From the NCBI GenBank assembly GCA_017613595.1, contig JAGADM010000026.1:1-22298 (forward strand): a stretch of 22,298 bases of DNA, read 5' to 3'. Position numbers and translations under genes: made by a program. Below are positions 1 to 6,763 of the stretch, one piece after another. Each line of letters opens with the position of its first letter. The first letter of the stretch is position 1. The notes beneath the pieces were generated by a model. It made no database searches and was not told the origin of the DNA. It was given only the letters and a program-made list of their open reading frames with translations. The stretch comes from Lachnospiraceae bacterium (GTDB lineage Bacteria; Bacillota_A; Clostridia; Lachnospirales; Lachnospiraceae).

Positions 1-616
1 CATCAACCCGCAGTCGATGCGCCAGAAGACGCTCGACGTGATCGGCCGGCGCCACACGGCGGAACAGATCAAAGACGCATTTGCCATGGCACGCGCATGC
101 GGCCACGACAACATCAATATGGATATCATCATCGGACTGACAGGGGAGAACCCGGACGATGTGAGTTATACGCTTTCCGAGATCGAGAAACTCGATCCCG
201 AGAACCTGACGGTTCACACGCTTGCCTTAAAGCGGGCGGCGCGGCTTACGACCGAGAAAGACCGCTACGAGGGCATGGAGGCGACCGGTGTTTCGGAGAT
301 GCTTGACCGTACCATCCGCTACGCGGCAGAGCATGGATATAAGCCGTATTACCTTTACCGCCAGAAGAACATGGCGGAGAACCTCGAAAATGTCGGGTAT
401 GCGCGCCCCGGCAGAGAAGGCATTTACAACATCCTCATCATGGAGGAGAAACAGACTATCCTGGCAGCAGGCGCAGGTGCGATGAGCAAATTCGTATTTT
501 ACGGCGAGGATCGCATCGAGCGTGTGGAAAATGTGAAGAGCCTTACCGATTATATCGCGCGTATTGATGAGATGATTGAACGGAAACGTGAGTTTCTGGC
601 GAATAATACTCTATAG
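1..616 (+). CDS. hemZ: HemZ, oxygen-independent coproporphyrinogen III dehydrogenase (C-terminal part)
   Basis: The reading frame is open from the first full codon (base 2) to TAG at 614-616, so the 5' end lies outside the window and only about 204 residues are seen. HemZ proteins are radical-SAM enzymes related to HemN that act on coproporphyrinogen in anaerobic porphyrin synthesis. The CxxxCxxC cluster motif would be upstream and cannot be checked. What is visible fits the HemZ C-terminal half: an INPQ(S/T)M opening, an INMDIIIGLTGE barrel strand, LTVHTLALKRA, then YYLYRQKNMAENLENVGYA and a MEEKQTILAAGAGAMSKF segment. It is followed after 13 bases by an HD-GYP gene and then hisS-aspS, a neighbourhood I associate with Lachnospiraceae. 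A generic HemW/HemN-like protein is the alternative, but the YRQKNMA..ENVGYA stretch favours HemZ. Confidence 0.88.
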   Translation, partial: INPQSMRQKTLDVIGRRHTAEQIKDAFAMARACGHDNINMDIIIGLTGENPDDVSYTLSEIEKLDPENLTVHTLALKRAARLTTEKDRYEGMEATGVSEMLDRTIRYAAEHGYKPYYLYRQKNMAENLENVGYARPGREGIYNILIMEEKQTILAAGAGAMSKFVFYGEDRIERVENVKSLTDYIARIDEMIERKREFLANNTL

Positions 617-629
617 ACCGGAGAGGACC

Positions 630-1295
630 ATGGAATTTTCGAGAGAAATCGAATTGATCCGCAGAGTTTCGAATGATATCCCGCGTGAAAGCGATATGCA
701 GGGGTTTCTTTCGCATGCCCGTGTTGTCAGCATGCTCTCGGGACTGGTTGCCGAGGAACTCGGTCTTTCCGAAGAGGAATGCGATGACATCCGGATTGCC
801 GGAATGCTGCACGATGTCGGCAAGCTGACACTTGCGGAGCAGCTGTATGCGCACGACGAGAACATGCTCGGCGTCGAGCATACGAAATACGTGCGGATGC
901 ATCCGGCCATGGGTAACGAACTGCTTCGGCGCGAGCAGGTGTATTCCGAGAAGATCATATCCTATATCGCATGCCACCATGAGAATTACGACGGCTCCGG
1001 ATATCCGAACCATCTGGAGGGCGAAGATATCCCGTTCGGCGCGCGAATCTTACGCGTGTGCGACGTATTCTCCGCCCTTGTCAGCAACCGGACCTACCGG
1101 GCGGCGTTCTCGGTGGATGCCGCAATAGAAATGATGATAGAAGATGTACGGGAGTATGATATGAGGGTATTCCTTGCATTTCTCTCCGTAGTCCATAAGC
1201 CCGAGTTTGAACAGGTCAAGGTGCTCATCGATATGGAGCAGCAGCTCGGGTTATATAACCAGGAAAAGTTAAGGAGGAAGGCCAATGAGCAATAA
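630..1295 (+). CDS. HD-GYP domain phosphohydrolase, stand-alone
   Basis: This 221-residue protein is almost entirely an HD-GYP domain, a metal-dependent phosphohydrolase family best known for degrading cyclic di-GMP. Visible motifs are GMLHDVGK (H61, D62), MHPAMGNELL near residue 90, HHENYDGSGYP (H116, H117, GYP at 124-126) and a following ARILRVCDVFSAL..RTYR block, so the metal ligands and the GYP signature are intact. There is no REC, PAS, GAF or membrane segment. ATG 630 was chosen over the upstream in-frame ATG at 576 because 576 lies inside hemZ without a Shine-Dalgarno sequence, while GGAGAGG at 620-626 precedes 630. The 3' end overlaps hisS by 11 bases, implying translational coupling. 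Activity on c-di-GMP is inferred from the family. Other HD-GYP enzymes act on other nucleotides. Confidence 0.85.
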   Translation: MEFSREIELIRRVSNDIPRESDMQGFLSHARVVSMLSGLVAEELGLSEEECDDIRIAGMLHDVGKLTLAEQLYAHDENMLGVEHTKYVRMHPAMGNELLRREQVYSEKIISYIACHHENYDGSGYPNHLEGEDIPFGARILRVCDVFSALVSNRTYRAAFSVDAAIEMMIEDVREYDMRVFLAFLSVVHKPEFEQVKVLIDMEQQLGLYNQEKLRRKANEQ

Positions 1296-2598
1296 AGTAC
1301 AGCCGAGAATTCTACCCGGCTTTATGGAACTTTTACCGGAAGACCAGATTGCGTTCAACCGTATGTATGATACGATCCGCGGCGTATATGAACGCTACGG
1401 TTTTCTGCCGCTTGACACCCCGACGATCGAGCTTTCGGAGGTGCTTCTCGCCAAAGCCGGCGGCGAGACCGAGAAACAGATATACCGCTTCGACAAAGGA
1501 GACACCGACCTCGCGCTCCGCTTCGATCTGACCGTGCCGCTTGCACGGTACGTGGCGCAGCACCAGCAGGATCTCGTGTTCCCGTTCAAGCGTTACCAGA
1601 TGAGCAAGGTATTCCGCGGCGAGCGTCCGCAGAAGGGACGCTTCCGTGAGTTCTATCAGTGCGATATTGACGTCATCGGACTGGATTCGCTCGATATCGT
1701 ATATGACGCCGAGATGCCGGCAATCATCTGCCAGGTATTTAAGGAATTGGACTTCGGTTCCTTCACAATCCGCCTGAACAACCGTAAGGTTCTGAACGGT
1801 TTCTTCAGCGAACTCGGCTATGCGGATAAGATCGGAGATATCCTCCGGACTATCGACAAGCTCGAGAAGATGGGCAAGGATGCCGTCAACGAAGAACTGA
1901 AGGAATTCGGCGTGGCAGCAGGGGACATCGAAAGAATCCTCGCATTTATCGCAATCAAGGGAAGTAACGACGACGTGCTTAACGCGCTGAAGGCGCAGGG
2001 CATCGCCGATGAGCGGTATCAGGCAGGCGTAGCCGAGTTAGAGGCAGTGATCGGTTACCTTCGCCGCTTCGGTATTGCGGAGGAGAATTTCCGCATCGAC
2101 CTGACGATTGCGAGAGGACTTGATTACTACACCGGCACGGTTTTCGAAACGATGCTCAACGATTATCCGAGCATGGGCAGTATCTGCTCGGGCGGCCGCT
2201 ATGACAATCTCGCGGATTACTATACCGACCAGAAGCTTCCGGGCATCGGCATCAGCATTGGTCTTACCCGTCTGTTCTACCAGCTGAAGGAGAACGGTCT
2301 TGTGAAGAACAATGCGGGCAGTCTCGCGAAGGTCATCGTAATCCCGATGGGTGAGGATGACATGAACGAAGCCATCGCGGTTGCGGCAAAGGTGCGCGGC
2401 GAGGGCATTCCGGCCGATGTATATTATCAGCAGAAGGGCATGAAGCAGAAGATGAAATATGCCGCGAGACTCGGCATTCCGTACGCGGCCATCATCGGCG
2501 AGTCGGAGCGTGCTTCCGCGAGCGTTATGCTGAAGAACATGGAAACCGGTGAGCAGGAATCGGTTCCGGTCAGCGAACTTGCAACGAAGATCCGGTAA
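1285..2598 (+). CDS. hisS: Histidyl-tRNA synthetase
   Basis: This 437-residue class II enzyme charges tRNA-His. The N-terminal PGFMELLPED opening is typical of HisRS. Motif 2 lies near residues 105-130 (KVFRGERPQKGRFREFYQCD), the histidine-binding signature is at about 276-284 (ARGLDYYTG), and SGGRYDNL follows near 303-310. The C-terminal part, from about residue 340, matches an anticodon-binding domain. The motif 2 wording (RGERPQKGRFREFYQCDID) differs from the RHERPQ.GRYRQF form of most bacterial HisRS and points to a divergent subtype. HisZ is unlikely because the catalytic signatures are complete. AAGGAGG at 1271-1277 precedes the ATG, which overlaps the HD-GYP gene by 11 bases. There is no T-box-like leader here, so control is probably from a promoter upstream of the window. 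Confidence 0.95.
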   Translation: MSNKVQPRILPGFMELLPEDQIAFNRMYDTIRGVYERYGFLPLDTPTIELSEVLLAKAGGETEKQIYRFDKGDTDLALRFDLTVPLARYVAQHQQDLVFPFKRYQMSKVFRGERPQKGRFREFYQCDIDVIGLDSLDIVYDAEMPAIICQVFKELDFGSFTIRLNNRKVLNGFFSELGYADKIGDILRTIDKLEKMGKDAVNEELKEFGVAAGDIERILAFIAIKGSNDDVLNALKAQGIADERYQAGVAELEAVIGYLRRFGIAEENFRIDLTIARGLDYYTGTVFETMLNDYPSMGSICSGGRYDNLADYYTDQKLPGIGISIGLTRLFYQLKENGLVKNNAGSLAKVIVIPMGEDDMNEAIAVAAKVRGEGIPADVYYQQKGMKQKMKYAARLGIPYAAIIGESERASASVMLKNMETGEQESVPVSELATKIR

Positions 2599-2661
2599 AT
2601 CAGTGAACACGGCAGCACGCGGAAACGGTGCGCCGGACACGGCTTCTAAAATGTGAGATTT

Positions 2662-2677
2662 CGGCGGATATCCGCCG
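2662..2677. other. Perfect 16-bp GC-rich palindrome ahead of aspS
   Basis: CGGCGGATATCCGCCG is self-complementary over its full length and ends four bases before the AAGGAG ribosome binding site of aspS. No T-run follows, so it is not an intrinsic terminator. It could be an mRNA hairpin affecting translation or stability, a protein operator, or chance. Two other spacers in this operon have comparable small hairpins. Confidence 0.5.
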
Positions 2678-2694
2678 GTTAAGGAGATAGGAAA

Positions 2695-4056
2695 ATGGAC
2701 AGAATTCAGATTAAAGACGTAAAGAATTATGCCGGTCAGGAAGTCCTTGTAAAAGGATTTGCCGAGAACTGGCGTGACGGAAAGTCGATGGCGTTCCTTG
2801 TGTTGAAGGACATCACCGGCAAAGTACAGGTTACCATCGAGAAGGAGCTTCATCCCGACTGGGCGGACGAGCTTGCGAAGATTACGCTCGATTCGGTCGT
2901 ATTTGTCACCGGTACCGTGCAGCTGAGCGATTTCGTAAAGCTGAACGGCGTGGAGATCATCCCGACCTCGATCAAGGTGGATTCCGTTGCGGCTCCGCTT
3001 CCGATTGCGAGAGAGTTTATTCCCGCAACCAAGAAGAAGGCTGCCGTTGAGAAGTCTTCCATCGACCAGAGAATCGACTACCGCTGGATTGACCTTCGTA
3101 CCGACGCGAACCAGCTGATGTTCAAGGCACAGACCGAGCTTGTACGCGCGCTCCGCGATTTCGCTCTTGACCGTGATTTCATCGAGGTACATACCCCGAA
3201 GCTGATCGGTGCGGCTTCCGAGTCCGGCGCGGACGTATTCCGTCTTGACTATTTCCCGAGCTACAACCTGCCGAACGCATACCTTGCGCAGAGCCCGCAG
3301 TTCTATAAGCAGATGGCGATGGCAAGCGGCTTCGAGCGTTACTTTGAGGTAGGCCCGGTATTCCATGCCGAGAAATCGTTCACGAGCAAGCACGCGACCG
3401 AGTTCACCTGCTTCGATATTGAGTTCAGCTATATCGAGTCGTTTGAGGACGTTATGAAGTTCGAGGAAGAGCTTCTGACGAGCGCTCTTAAGAAGGTAAA
3501 GGAGAAGTACGGCGAGCAGATCAAGGAGACATTCTCCACGGAGGATTTCGACGCGGAGATCATCGTTCCGACGACGCCTTTCCCGAGAGTAAAGCTTGCA
3601 GACCTGTATGACGCGCTCGAGAAGGAGTACGGCTATACCGTTCCCGATGAGGAGAAGGGCGACCTGACGACCGAGGCTGAGCACCTCAGCTATGAGTGGG
3701 TTAAGAAACATTACAATCACGAATTCCTGTTCATTACCGATTACAGCGCGGAGAAGAGAGCGTTCTATCACATGCGTGACGAGAACGGCGTTCCGCAGGG
3801 CTACGACCTTATATGGCGCGGCGTTGAGATCACGACCGGCGCACAGCGTGAGCACCGCTATGAAGTGCTTAAGAAGCAGGCCGAGGAGAAAGGACTTGCA
3901 AATGACGTTAAGTTCTATCTCGAGTTCTTCAAGTACGGCTGCCCGCCGCACGGCGGTTTCGGTATCGGCGTAGACCGCCTTACCATGCTTCTGCTCGGAC
4001 TCCCGATCAAGGAAGCAATGTTCCTGTTCAGAGGACCCGCAAGACTGACACCTTGA
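2695..4056 (+). CDS. aspS: Aspartyl-tRNA synthetase, archaeal/non-discriminating type
   Basis: This 453-residue class IIb synthetase has an OB-fold anticodon-binding domain (about 1-105) and a catalytic domain (about 135-453). It is far shorter than the roughly 590-residue bacterial AspRS because the GAD insertion is absent, and its LFRGPARLTP ending is that of the archaeal family. Such enzymes in bacteria are often non-discriminating: they make Asp-tRNA(Asn), which the amidotransferase GatCAB converts to Asn-tRNA(Asn). The AYLAQSPQFYKQM segment and motif 3 (GGFGIGVDR) are intact. Motif 2 reads PVFHAEKSFTSKHATEF, with His224 where the family normally has the ATP-contacting Arg. The codon is CAT, one transition from CGT. 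It follows hisS by 96 bases, the classic hisS-aspS order, with AAGGAG at 2681-2686. Non-discriminating specificity is inference. Confidence 0.93.
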   Translation: MDRIQIKDVKNYAGQEVLVKGFAENWRDGKSMAFLVLKDITGKVQVTIEKELHPDWADELAKITLDSVVFVTGTVQLSDFVKLNGVEIIPTSIKVDSVAAPLPIAREFIPATKKKAAVEKSSIDQRIDYRWIDLRTDANQLMFKAQTELVRALRDFALDRDFIEVHTPKLIGAASESGADVFRLDYFPSYNLPNAYLAQSPQFYKQMAMASGFERYFEVGPVFHAEKSFTSKHATEFTCFDIEFSYIESFEDVMKFEEELLTSALKKVKEKYGEQIKETFSTEDFDAEIIVPTTPFPRVKLADLYDALEKEYGYTVPDEEKGDLTTEAEHLSYEWVKKHYNHEFLFITDYSAEKRAFYHMRDENGVPQGYDLIWRGVEITTGAQREHRYEVLKKQAEEKGLANDVKFYLEFFKYGCPPHGGFGIGVDRLTMLLLGLPIKEAMFLFRGPARLTP

Positions 4057-4091
4057 TAGAATCGCGACGATTACAAAGCCCGGAGGACGCC

Positions 4092-4442
4092 ATGACATTG
4101 ATCGCTATCATGTTCTTCCTGATTCTGTTTCATCTTGACTGCGGTGCCTTCTTCCGATACGGCGAGGACAAGAAGAAAGCCGTTCACGGCGAATGGAGAA
4201 CACCGGAATCGAGCCTTCTTATGTGGTCCGTTCTGGGAGCGTTCGGAGCCTTGTCGGGAATGATCTTCTTCCGGCACAAGACGAAGAAGCAGCTCTTCCG
4301 CGTATGGACCGGCGTGTTCGTTTTCTTAAGGCTTTTATTGGTTGCTTTCGGTATCATTTTCCTGTATTATTGGTACAAAGGGGACTGGGCGGCAGAACTG
4401 GTTGCCCCGTTAGTTAAAGATTTACAGGCATTCAAATCATAG
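4092..4442 (+). CDS. DUF1294 family small membrane protein
   Basis: This 116-residue predicted integral membrane protein matches the DUF1294 pattern: FFRYGEDKKKAVHGEWRTPE near residues 20-39, a hydrophobic segment with GAFGALSGM, then FFRHKTKKQLF. Three hydrophobic stretches are visible, near 1-17, 42-62 and 72-95. The family has no established function that I know of. ATG 4092 was chosen because GGAGG at 4082-4086 is well placed. The longer frame from TTG 4053 would overlap the end of aspS and has no ribosome binding site. It sits 35 bases after aspS and 31 bases before galM, so it is probably co-transcribed with them, but this position does not suggest a role in aminoacylation. Confidence 0.8.
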   Translation: MTLIAIMFFLILFHLDCGAFFRYGEDKKKAVHGEWRTPESSLLMWSVLGAFGALSGMIFFRHKTKKQLFRVWTGVFVFLRLLLVAFGIIFLYYWYKGDWAAELVAPLVKDLQAFKS

Positions 4443-4443
4443 A

Positions 4444-4456
4444 CCGGCGAAGCCGG
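4444..4456 (+). other. Small GC hairpin upstream of galM
   Basis: CCGGC-GAA-GCCGG forms a five-pair stem with a three-base loop directly after the stop codon of the DUF1294 gene. It lies four bases before the AGAAAGGGG ribosome binding region of galM. There is no T-run, so it is not a terminator. Confidence 0.4.
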
Positions 4457-4473
4457 GAGAAAGGGGTTTCATT

Positions 4474-5538
4474 ATGAGTATTGTGAAGCAGAGCTTCGGA
4501 AAGACCAAGGAGGGACAGAAGGCCACTCTTTACACCATCGAGAACAAGAACGGCATGAAGGTTTCCTTCTGTGATTACGGCGCATTGATCGTCGGCATCT
4601 ATGTTCCCGACCGCAACGGCAAGATTGAGGATATCGCCCTCGGTTATGACGATGTAAGCGGTTATGAGGACAACGGCTGCGGTTTCGGTTCCTTTATCGG
4701 ACGCCACGCAAACCGTATCGGCGGCGCTAAGTTTACGATCGACGGCAAGACTTACGAACTTGCGAAAAATGACAACGGTATCAACAACCTGCACAGTGGC
4801 CCCGTAGGCTACAATCATATGATGTATGATGTGGAAGTATTTACCGACGAGGACAGCACGAGCATCGCATTTTCGAGAATGAGCCCCGACGGTGAGCAGG
4901 GCTTCCCGGGAGACCTCGACGTAACCGTTACCTATACCGTAACCGATGACAACGAGCTTGCAATCGAGTACTTCGCGGTAAGCGACAAGAAGACTGTTAT
5001 CAACCTTACGAACCACACCTACTTCAACCTTGCCGGACAGGCAAGCGGAGATATCCTTGACCAGGAAGTATGGGTTAAGAGCGACAAGATCACTCCTACC
5101 GACCGTTTCCTGATTCCTACCGGCGAGTTTATGGATGTTACCGGAACGCCTATGGATTTCCGTACTCCTAAGAAGGTCGGCAAGGACATCAACGCCGATT
5201 TCGAGCCTTTGAAGCTGGCCGGCGGATACGACCACAACTATGCACTGAACCTCGATATCGAAGAGGATGAGATGGATCTTGTTGCAAGCCTTTACGATGA
5301 GAAGAGCGGCCGCTTCATGGAAGTTTACACCGATCTTCCTGGTATGCAGCTTTATTCCGGTAACTTCATGAGAAAGGAAACCGGCAAGGACGGCGCGCAG
5401 TATGACCGCCGTCACGGTATCTGCTTTGAGACGCAGTTCTTCCCGAATGCATGCAATACGCCTGCATTTGAGTCGAGCATTTTCGATGCGGATGTTCCGT
5501 TTGACTATTGCACGGTTTACGCATTTTCGGTAAAATAG
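4474..5538 (+). CDS. galM: Aldose 1-epimerase (galactose mutarotase)
   Basis: This 354-residue protein is of usual GalM length and interconverts the alpha and beta anomers of aldohexoses such as galactose and glucose. Family landmarks are in order: IGRHANRIGGAKF near residue 78, NNLHSGP near 105, the NLTNHTYFNLAG block with the catalytic His near 175, and FETQFFPNACN with the catalytic Glu near 315. No signal peptide is visible, so it is probably cytoplasmic. There are no other Leloir-pathway genes next to it, so it looks like a stand-alone mutarotase carried in the hisS-aspS transcript rather than part of a gal operon. AGAAAGGGG precedes the ATG. Confidence 0.93.
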   Translation: MSIVKQSFGKTKEGQKATLYTIENKNGMKVSFCDYGALIVGIYVPDRNGKIEDIALGYDDVSGYEDNGCGFGSFIGRHANRIGGAKFTIDGKTYELAKNDNGINNLHSGPVGYNHMMYDVEVFTDEDSTSIAFSRMSPDGEQGFPGDLDVTVTYTVTDDNELAIEYFAVSDKKTVINLTNHTYFNLAGQASGDILDQEVWVKSDKITPTDRFLIPTGEFMDVTGTPMDFRTPKKVGKDINADFEPLKLAGGYDHNYALNLDIEEDEMDLVASLYDEKSGRFMEVYTDLPGMQLYSGNFMRKETGKDGAQYDRRHGICFETQFFPNACNTPAFESSIFDADVPFDYCTVYAFSVK

Positions 5539-5550
5539 TATAAAGTATTT

Positions 5551-5564
5551 GCGGGGAAACCCGC
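5551..5564 (+). other. Small GNRA-loop hairpin downstream of galM
   Basis: GCGGG-GAAA-CCCGC forms a five-pair stem closed by a GAAA tetraloop, which is an especially stable RNA fold. It lies in the 43-base spacer after galM, seven bases before the CGGAGG ribosome binding site of the next gene. It is not followed by a T-run. Confidence 0.45.
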
Positions 5565-5581
5565 ATGAAACGGAGGAAACC

Positions 5582-5923
5582 ATGCCGGCGAGTCTGATAA
5601 ACAGTTTGTTGATTCAGTCTTTTAAGGCATGGTTTCCTGCATATACGGGTAATCTGGCATTCAATCTTCTTGGTACGCTGGCAATTGAGATACCGCTCGC
5701 ATTTGCCCTCGGACTGCGGGGGAGGAAGAATGCGTGGACGGTCTTTGAGGTAAATGTTATGACCAACCCGATCGTTGTCACGATACTGTTCGGGTTGGTA
5801 AGGACATCACTTTCCATGCCTGTCGTAAGGGTGATCCTTTTTCTGATGGAGTGTGCCGTTGTAGGGAAGGAAGGAATGCCCTATAAAAACAGGCTGACGG
5901 GAGTGGAGAGCAGAGAAGATTGA
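5582..5923 (+). CDS. Short hypothetical membrane protein, possibly C-terminally truncated
   Basis: This is a 113-residue hydrophobic protein with about three membrane segments, near 20-42, 54-74 and 78-93. The order LAIEIPLAFALGLRGRKN, then VNVMTNPIVV, then a hydrophobic helix ending near EGMPYKNRL recalls a clostridial membrane-protein family whose members, as I remember them, continue with further helices after the EG..YK turn. Here the protein ends within 15 residues of that point, and the downstream bases encode no obvious continuation in another frame, so it may be a shortened member. ATG 5582 is preceded by GGAGG at 5572-5576. The in-frame ATG at 5549 lacks one. Function is unknown. It is the last gene before the terminator at 5964-5991. 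Confidence 0.65.
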   Translation: MPASLINSLLIQSFKAWFPAYTGNLAFNLLGTLAIEIPLAFALGLRGRKNAWTVFEVNVMTNPIVVTILFGLVRTSLSMPVVRVILFLMECAVVGKEGMPYKNRLTGVESRED

Positions 5924-5963
5924 AAACGGGCGGTTGTGTACCCGCCTGCGAACAGATATGCAG

Positions 5964-5991
5964 GGGCTGCAAAAAAATTGCGGCCCTTTTT
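5964..5991 (+). terminator. Intrinsic terminator of the hemZ-galM operon
   Basis: GGGCTGCA (5964-5971) pairs with TGCGGCCC (5979-5986) over eight positions including one G-T wobble, around an A-rich loop, and is followed by five T residues. It lies 40 bases after the last gene of the operon and before the response regulator. Confidence 0.8.
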
Positions 5992-6070
5992 CAAAGTGAC
6001 ATACGGAGTACACATCCGCATGCTATTTTAACATCACAAAGGAACGAAACAACCCGGAAAGGAGACGCCG

Positions 6071-6739
6071 ATGTGCAGAATTCTGCTGGCTGAGGACAAT
6101 GACAATTTGCGTGAGGTCATGACCGATTACCTTGAGGACAACGGATTTCAGGTCACGGCAGTCCCGAACGGAGCGGAGGCGTGGGACGCATTTTGCGAAC
6201 AGGACTTCCGGCTTGTGCTTCTCGATGTGATGATGCCGAGGATGAACGGCTTTGAAGTGTGCCGCCGTATCCGGGCAAAGGAGGATGTACCGATCTTATT
6301 CCTGACGGCACGTGCCCAGGAAGAGGACCAGCTTCGGGGCTACGCGCTCGGTGCTGACGAGTATATCGTGAAACCATTCTCCCTGCCGGTTCTTGTGGCC
6401 AAATGCAAAGCCATTTTAGAGCGTGCGGCCGGACGTGCGATGACGGAAGCGGTCATAACCGCACAGGGACTCAGTGTCAATACGCTGACCGGAAAAGTTA
6501 CGGCTGACGGCGAAGAGATTGAGCTGCCGGCTCTCGATTTAAAACTGCTTCGCTATTTTATGGCAAACCAGGGAAGGATTCTTACGAGAGAGCAGATTCT
6601 CGACCGGATCTGGGGCATGGATTATGAGGGCAGCGACCGCGTGGTCGACACGCACATCAAGAAACTCAGAAAAGCACTCGGAAAGCAGGGCTCCCACATT
6701 GAGACGGTTATCAAGGAAGGGTATCGTTTCGTTCCGTAA
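6071..6739 (+). CDS. OmpR/PhoB-family response regulator
   Basis: This 222-residue two-component regulator has a receiver domain at about 1-118. Its acidic pocket follows LLAED, the phospho-acceptor is D52 in LLDVMMP, the switch Thr is T79 in FLTA, and the conserved Lys is K101 in VKPF. A winged-helix DNA-binding domain at about 128-222 includes LTREQILDRIWG, the RVVDTHIKKLRKAL recognition region and an EGYRFVP ending. GGAAAGGAGA precedes the ATG. The kinase gene follows after 24 bases, so the two form a pair. An extended -10-like TGCTATTTT at 6021-6029 without a good -35 is the only promoter hint. The target genes cannot be read from the sequence. Confidence 0.95.
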   Translation: MCRILLAEDNDNLREVMTDYLEDNGFQVTAVPNGAEAWDAFCEQDFRLVLLDVMMPRMNGFEVCRRIRAKEDVPILFLTARAQEEDQLRGYALGADEYIVKPFSLPVLVAKCKAILERAAGRAMTEAVITAQGLSVNTLTGKVTADGEEIELPALDLKLLRYFMANQGRILTREQILDRIWGMDYEGSDRVVDTHIKKLRKALGKQGSHIETVIKEGYRFVP

Positions 6740-6763
6740 ATCGCAGTGAGAGTGGGGATTTTT

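Noticed and set aside
2599..2694. Possible T-box or other amino-acid riboswitch ahead of aspS
   Set aside because: The spacer is only 96 bases, with no T-box sequence, no specifier stem and no terminator. Only a short palindrome is present.
2038..4098. 686-codon open frame on the - strand opposite hisS and aspS
   Set aside because: It mirrors two well-supported synthetase genes, has no recognisable domain and no ribosome binding site. Long antisense frames are expected from the codon pattern of the + strand genes.
4432..5583. 383-codon - strand open frame opposite galM
   Set aside because: GalM motifs are complete on the + strand. The antisense frame is a shadow.
5935..6014. TGTGTAC (5935-5941) and GTACACA (6008-6014) flanking the operon terminator as an inverted repeat
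   Set aside because: Seven bases at a distance of over 60 is within chance, and it has no target duplication or gene to suggest a mobile element.
6746..6763. GTG start six codons upstream for the sensor kinase
   Set aside because: It lies seven bases after the regulator stop without a ribosome binding site. ATG 6764 has a better-placed GGGG and gives a typical Lys/Arg-rich start before helix 1.
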